Shown: positions 5,709 through 8,226 of the stretch, one piece after another
How positions within the stretch are numbered: position 1 is the stretch's first letter
Layout of the letters: the number at the start of each line of letters is the position of its first letter
From: an uncultured Collinsella sp.
GTDB lineage: Bacteria > Actinomycetota > Coriobacteriia > Coriobacteriales > Coriobacteriaceae
DNA: 8,226 bases
NCBI GenBank assembly: GCA_959596495.1
Contig: CAUFXK010000078.1
Span: forward strand, 1-8,226
Direction: 5' to 3'
Translations under genes and position numbers: made by a program
The notes under the pieces: model-generated
Databases searched by the model: none
Seen by the model: only the letters and a program-made list of their open reading frames with translations
Told to the model about the DNA's origin: nothing

Positions 5709-6569
5709 ATGGCGCAGCACATGGCTCAGCAAAATGCCGAGGGTTCGCGCGACCTGTCCACGCTGGTCGACGCGTCGGCCGAGCTGCAGCATCTGGTGCA
5801 GACTATCTGGCGTCTGCGTCAGCCCGATGGCTGCCCGTGGGATCGCGAGCAGACGCATCAGAGCATCGGCAAGAACATGATCGAGGAAGCCTACGAGGCG
5901 CTCGATTGCATCGAGGCCGATGATGCCACGCATCTGCGCGAGGAGCTCGGCGACGTGCTCATGCAGGTAGTACTGCATGCGCAGATTGCGGCGGACGCCG
6001 GCGAGTTTACGCTGGCCGACGTGGCGCGCGATATCGACGCCAAGCTCATCCGCCGCCACCCACACGTGTTTGGCGATGCGGACGCCGAGAGCTCCGACGA
6101 GGTGCTCAAGATTTGGGATGAGGTCAAGCTTGCCGAGAAGGTTGCCAAGGACAAGGCCGTGGCAGCGGGCGAAGCTGCGCCCGAGGGTCTGCTCGACGGC
6201 GTGCCCACGCATCTGCCGGCGCTGATGCAGGCGCAGAAGGTGTCGCGCAAGGCGGCTGCCGTGGGCTTTGAGTGGGAGACGGTCCAGGATGTGTGGGACG
6301 AGGTAGCTGAGGAGCGTGCCGAGTTTGAGGCCGAGGAGCCCGGCTCGCCCGAGCGCGAGATGGAGTTTGGCGACCTGCTCTTTGCCCTAGTCAACGTTGC
6401 GCGCAAAGAAGGAATCGACGCCGAGAGCGCCCTTCGCGCCAGCACGGCAAAGTTCCGCCGTCGCTGGGCTGCGATGGAGGCCGCCGTGCACGAGGCGGGC
6501 GATGACCTCGCCGCCTGCTCAACCGCTCAACTCAACGACCTGTGGGACCAAGCAAAAGCAAGCGAGTGA
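5709..6569 (+). CDS. mazG: Nucleoside triphosphate pyrophosphohydrolase MazG (two-domain)
   Basis: MazG hydrolyses NTPs and dNTPs to monophosphates and pyrophosphate, cleaning damaged nucleotides and in some bacteria affecting (p)ppGpp levels. The 286-aa product has the long two-domain form. Domain 1 begins with the signature LRQPDGCPWDREQTHQSI (36-53), followed by IEEAYEALDCIE (58-69) and EELGDVLMQVVLH (78-90), the EExxE and ExxD metal sites. The linker KIWDEVKLAEK (134-144) is typical. Domain 2 has GFEWETVQDVWDEVAEERAEFE (186-207) and MEFGDLLFALVNVARK (218-233), so both sites look intact. The start ATG 5709 has GGAGGAGGAA overlapping the end of yfcE. The N-terminal 20 residues are variable and Gln-rich. 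Pairing with YfcE suggests a nucleotide-housekeeping unit, an inference from adjacency. Confidence 0.96.
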   Translation: MAQHMAQQNAEGSRDLSTLVDASAELQHLVQTIWRLRQPDGCPWDREQTHQSIGKNMIEEAYEALDCIEADDATHLREELGDVLMQVVLHAQIAADAGEFTLADVARDIDAKLIRRHPHVFGDADAESSDEVLKIWDEVKLAEKVAKDKAVAAGEAAPEGLLDGVPTHLPALMQAQKVSRKAAAVGFEWETVQDVWDEVAEERAEFEAEEPGSPEREMEFGDLLFALVNVARKEGIDAESALRASTAKFRRRWAAMEAAVHEAGDDLAACSTAQLNDLWDQAKASE

Positions 6570-6596
6570 GGCCTGCGTCTCTCACGGCATCCATTC

Positions 6597-6612
6597 GTAG
6601 AGAGGTCTCTAC
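6597..6612. repeat. Inverted repeat at the convergent end of mazG and the ATPase gene
   Basis: GTAGAGA and TCTCTAC are perfect 7-bp arms around a GG centre, which as RNA would fold as 6 bp with a 4-nt loop. The ATPase stop codon (6611-6609) lies inside it. A second small hairpin, GTGAG/CTCAC (6566-6570 and 6581-6585), overlaps the mazG stop. Neither is followed by a T-run on either strand, so a rho-independent terminator is not well supported. Placement between two gene ends still fits a transcript-end structure. Confidence 0.4.
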
Positions 6613-7976
6613 AAGCAAAAAGCCATATACAACGGAAGATGTGCCAGCTGTGCTTCGGCATCCCACTCGAGTTGTTTAGGGTGCAACACGTAAGCCATCC
6701 CAATCTTCTTGTTAAAGCGCGCGCGGAATCGGTCGAGGGAGATGGTTCCGTATCTGCGTGGCGACTTAACTTCGATGGGGCTGATGCGCGGCTTTCCGGC
6801 GGCATTGACATAGGGTCGGGTAACGAGGAAGTCGATTTCCATGCGCTCCTCCCCCTCCTTCTTTCCGCTTTGGGAATAAAAGAAGAGTCTGTATCCATTG
6901 GCCTTTAGAGATTGGGCAACGTAGTTTTCGGTAAGCATTCCTTCGTTCAATCCGATGTCGCCGCGAAGCACGGCCCTGTAAACGTCTTCATCGGTATCGT
7001 TGTTGTCAGAGAAGGCAAGCGTTACAAGCAGGCCGGTGTCCGCCATGTAGCACTTGAGGGCCGTTTGCTCCATGCTGAGTGAAAGGCCCACGCTCGGTTC
7101 GCTTGCGGCATAGCAGATATTGGCAATTCGCGCGTCTGCCAGCCAAAAGAAGGCTTCTTCGTAGGTGCGCATGCGTGCGTTTTTATCAAGTGAGGAAAGC
7201 TTGAATCGTTTTTCGTGCCTAGAGAGCTGACCCGGGATGCCATCGAGTACGGAGACGACTTTGAATTCGTAACCGGTTGCAAAACGAGAGATATCGTTGC
7301 GATAGAGCTGGACGATTCGGCGCTTCGAAGCGTCGACGGGCGCAAAAGCGCGCTGTTCAACATAGATGGATACCGGCTCAGGCATGCCGCCTACGAGCAT
7401 GTATTCGCGCATAAGGGAGAGCGCTCTGCGATGTAGGGCATCGGGGAGCGGCTTCATCTTGTTAAAACTCATGCGAATGAGATCGGCCAGCCCCTTTTCG
7501 TCCATGCCCCAAAGAAACTCCTCAAAGTCGAGGGGTTCAAGTTCCAGAGACTCTTCCTCGGATGGGATGACGATATCTTTAATGTTCTGCTTGATGCTGA
7601 GCAGGGATCCAGTTTCGATGTAGTCGTAACGTCCGTCTGCAACGAGATACTTGATGAGTCCGCGTGCTTGCGGGTACATCTGGACCTCGTCAAAGACGAT
7701 AAGCGTCTCGTGTTCATAGAGTTTGACGTTATAGAAAACCGAGAGATAGAGGAAGAGCGAGTCGAAGTCAGTGCGATAGTCCTCAAAATATTGCTTAACT
7801 TCGGCAGGTGCTTGAAAGAAATCAATGACAAGGCAGGACTTGTATTCGGTTTCTCCAAACGTGCGGGCAAGCGTGCTCTTGCCGACGCGGCGGGCTCCTT
7901 CAATAAGAAGTGCTGTTTTACCAGCGTTTTCATGCTTCCATTTTAGTAGTTTGTCATAGGCTTTTCGTTTAAGCAT
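6609..7976 (-). CDS. AAA-type ATPase with DUF4143-like C-terminal region
   Basis: This 455-aa protein fits the AAA_14/DUF4143 ATPases, widespread in gut bacteria and archaea and of unknown function. Walker A is GARRVGKST (27-35), Walker B is LIVFDEVQ (92-99), and ETGSLLSI (121-128) fits a sensor-type strand. A helical region with MREYMLVGGMPEPV (189-202) leads into the DUF4143-like part. The C-terminal third has NEGMLTENYVAQSL (344-357), EIDFLV (380-385) and PIEVKSP (400-406), resembling the E...D...ExK core of PD-(D/E)XK nucleases; this fold is inferred, not shown. I chose ATG 7976-7974 with GAGG (7985-7982) 5 nt upstream; a GTG at 8024 in frame would begin inside a direct repeat. Codon use is much more AT-rich than in the his and mazG genes, suggesting transfer. 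No signal peptide or membrane segment is seen. No toxin or antitoxin partner is visible. Confidence 0.88.
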   Translation of the reverse strand: MLKRKAYDKLLKWKHENAGKTALLIEGARRVGKSTLARTFGETEYKSCLVIDFFQAPAEVKQYFEDYRTDFDSLFLYLSVFYNVKLYEHETLIVFDEVQMYPQARGLIKYLVADGRYDYIETGSLLSIKQNIKDIVIPSEEESLELEPLDFEEFLWGMDEKGLADLIRMSFNKMKPLPDALHRRALSLMREYMLVGGMPEPVSIYVEQRAFAPVDASKRRIVQLYRNDISRFATGYEFKVVSVLDGIPGQLSRHEKRFKLSSLDKNARMRTYEEAFFWLADARIANICYAASEPSVGLSLSMEQTALKCYMADTGLLVTLAFSDNNDTDEDVYRAVLRGDIGLNEGMLTENYVAQSLKANGYRLFFYSQSGKKEGEERMEIDFLVTRPYVNAAGKPRISPIEVKSPRRYGTISLDRFRARFNKKIGMAYVLHPKQLEWDAEAQLAHLPLYMAFCL

Positions 7977-7988
7977 GGCTACCTCGTA

Positions 7989-8071
7989 CACGATATCCAG
8001 AACTTTTATAACCTGATTATGCACGATATCCAGAACTTCAGACCCTTAGAATTGCACGATATCCAGAACTT
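7989..8071. repeat. Three perfect 17-bp direct repeats at an exact 33-bp period upstream of the ATPase
   Basis: CACGATATCCAGAACTT occurs without mismatch at 7989-8005, 8022-8038 and 8055-8071. The intervening 16-nt spacers (8006-8021 and 8039-8054) are unrelated in sequence. Copies 2 and 3 also share a preceding G. Each unit contains the palindrome GATATC. The nearest copy ends 12 nt before the ATPase start codon and abuts its ribosome site. The 33-bp period is about three helical turns, placing the units on roughly the same DNA face. This fits an array of binding sites for a regulator, possibly the ATPase itself. No further copy is visible up to 8226. Confidence 0.92.
8005..8010 (-). promoter_or_regulatory. 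Candidate -10 box for the ATPase gene between repeats 1 and 2
   Basis: Read on the - strand, the spacer between the two repeats nearest the gene holds TATAAA (8010-8005), one mismatch from TATAAT and about 29 nt before the ATG. Any -35 would fall within or beside repeat 2, where there is no good TTGACA match; this would suit a promoter whose upstream element is replaced or blocked by a repeat-binding protein. An alternative upstream pair on this strand is TTTACA (near 8083-8078) with TATCGT inside repeat 3, 17 nt apart. Both are weak. Confidence 0.3.
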
Positions 8072-8226
8072 TGAACGATGTAAAAGCACATTATTGGCTC
8101 TTTCATTCGCAAGCCAGGTAAAGACGGTATGCCGATAGAAGAATTTAATGGGGGGGGGCGACCTCTAGAGATGAATGCTCGGTGCAAAAACAAGCGCCCC
8201 AAAGAATGATTTCTCCAATTCATATG
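8072..8226. other. AT-richer non-coding flank upstream of the repeat array, with a 9-G run
   Basis: No convincing gene is seen. A tiny + strand frame (8129-8209, 26 codons) has no recognised product and no clear ribosome site. It spans a homopolymer of nine G (8150-8158), which stands out in a region otherwise richer in A and T. The stretch may be the edge of an accessory insertion that continues past the window. Confidence 0.4.

Noticed and set aside
6597..6612. Rho-independent terminator for mazG or the ATPase
   Set aside because: The inverted repeat is good but short, and neither strand has a T-run after it; kept only as a repeat.
7989..8071. CRISPR array
   Set aside because: Repeats are only 17 bp, spacers 16 nt, three units, no cas gene nearby; CRISPR repeats are normally longer than about 23 bp. 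A binding-site array fits better.
1..8226. SacI-type GAGCTC at the left edge and NdeI-type CATATG at the right edge, suggesting a cloned fragment
   Set aside because: Window edges may coincide with such hexamers by chance; nothing vector-like is seen and no biological claim follows.

Overview
The window looks like chromosomal DNA from a high-GC actinobacterium, most likely a gut Coriobacteriia member of the Collinsella type. That is inferred from codon use, the his gene order, separate hisI and hisE genes, and a YfcE/MazG neighbourhood; no marker gene proves it. No RNA gene, CRISPR array or complete insertion sequence was seen.

Layout. (1) 1-3160, + strand: the distal half of a histidine operon. 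It holds the last codons of a probable hisB, then hisH, hisA and hisF packed with an overlap or very short gaps, then a 142-nt structured gap, then hisI and hisE. The set covers the middle of the pathway: HisE and HisI process phosphoribosyl-ATP/AMP, HisA isomerises ProFAR, HisH and HisF form the glutamine-dependent synthase, and HisB dehydrates IGP. (2) 3161-3480: a gene-free spacer with imperfect terminal inverted repeats and an internal 13-bp inverted repeat, resembling a small non-autonomous repeat element between two convergent genes. (3) 3481-4392, - strand: a PHP-superfamily phosphatase of the HisJ/HisK type, which could supply the histidinol-phosphatase step. (4) 4617-6569, + strand: a probable three-gene unit made of a stand-alone LarC C-terminal domain (LarC2-like), a YfcE-type phosphodiesterase and a two-domain MazG nucleotide pyrophosphohydrolase. 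(5) 6609-7976, - strand: an AAA-type ATPase with a DUF4143-like C-terminal part, visibly more AT-rich than the rest and probably accessory DNA. Just upstream of its start are three perfect 17-bp direct repeats at an exact 33-bp period (7989-8071).

The best candidates for something undescribed are the phased repeat array plus its ATPase, the element at 3156-3480, and the 18-bp palindrome in the hisF-hisI gap. Two protein-level oddities are a displaced catalytic Asp in HisA and an orphan LarC2 with no LarC1 beside it.
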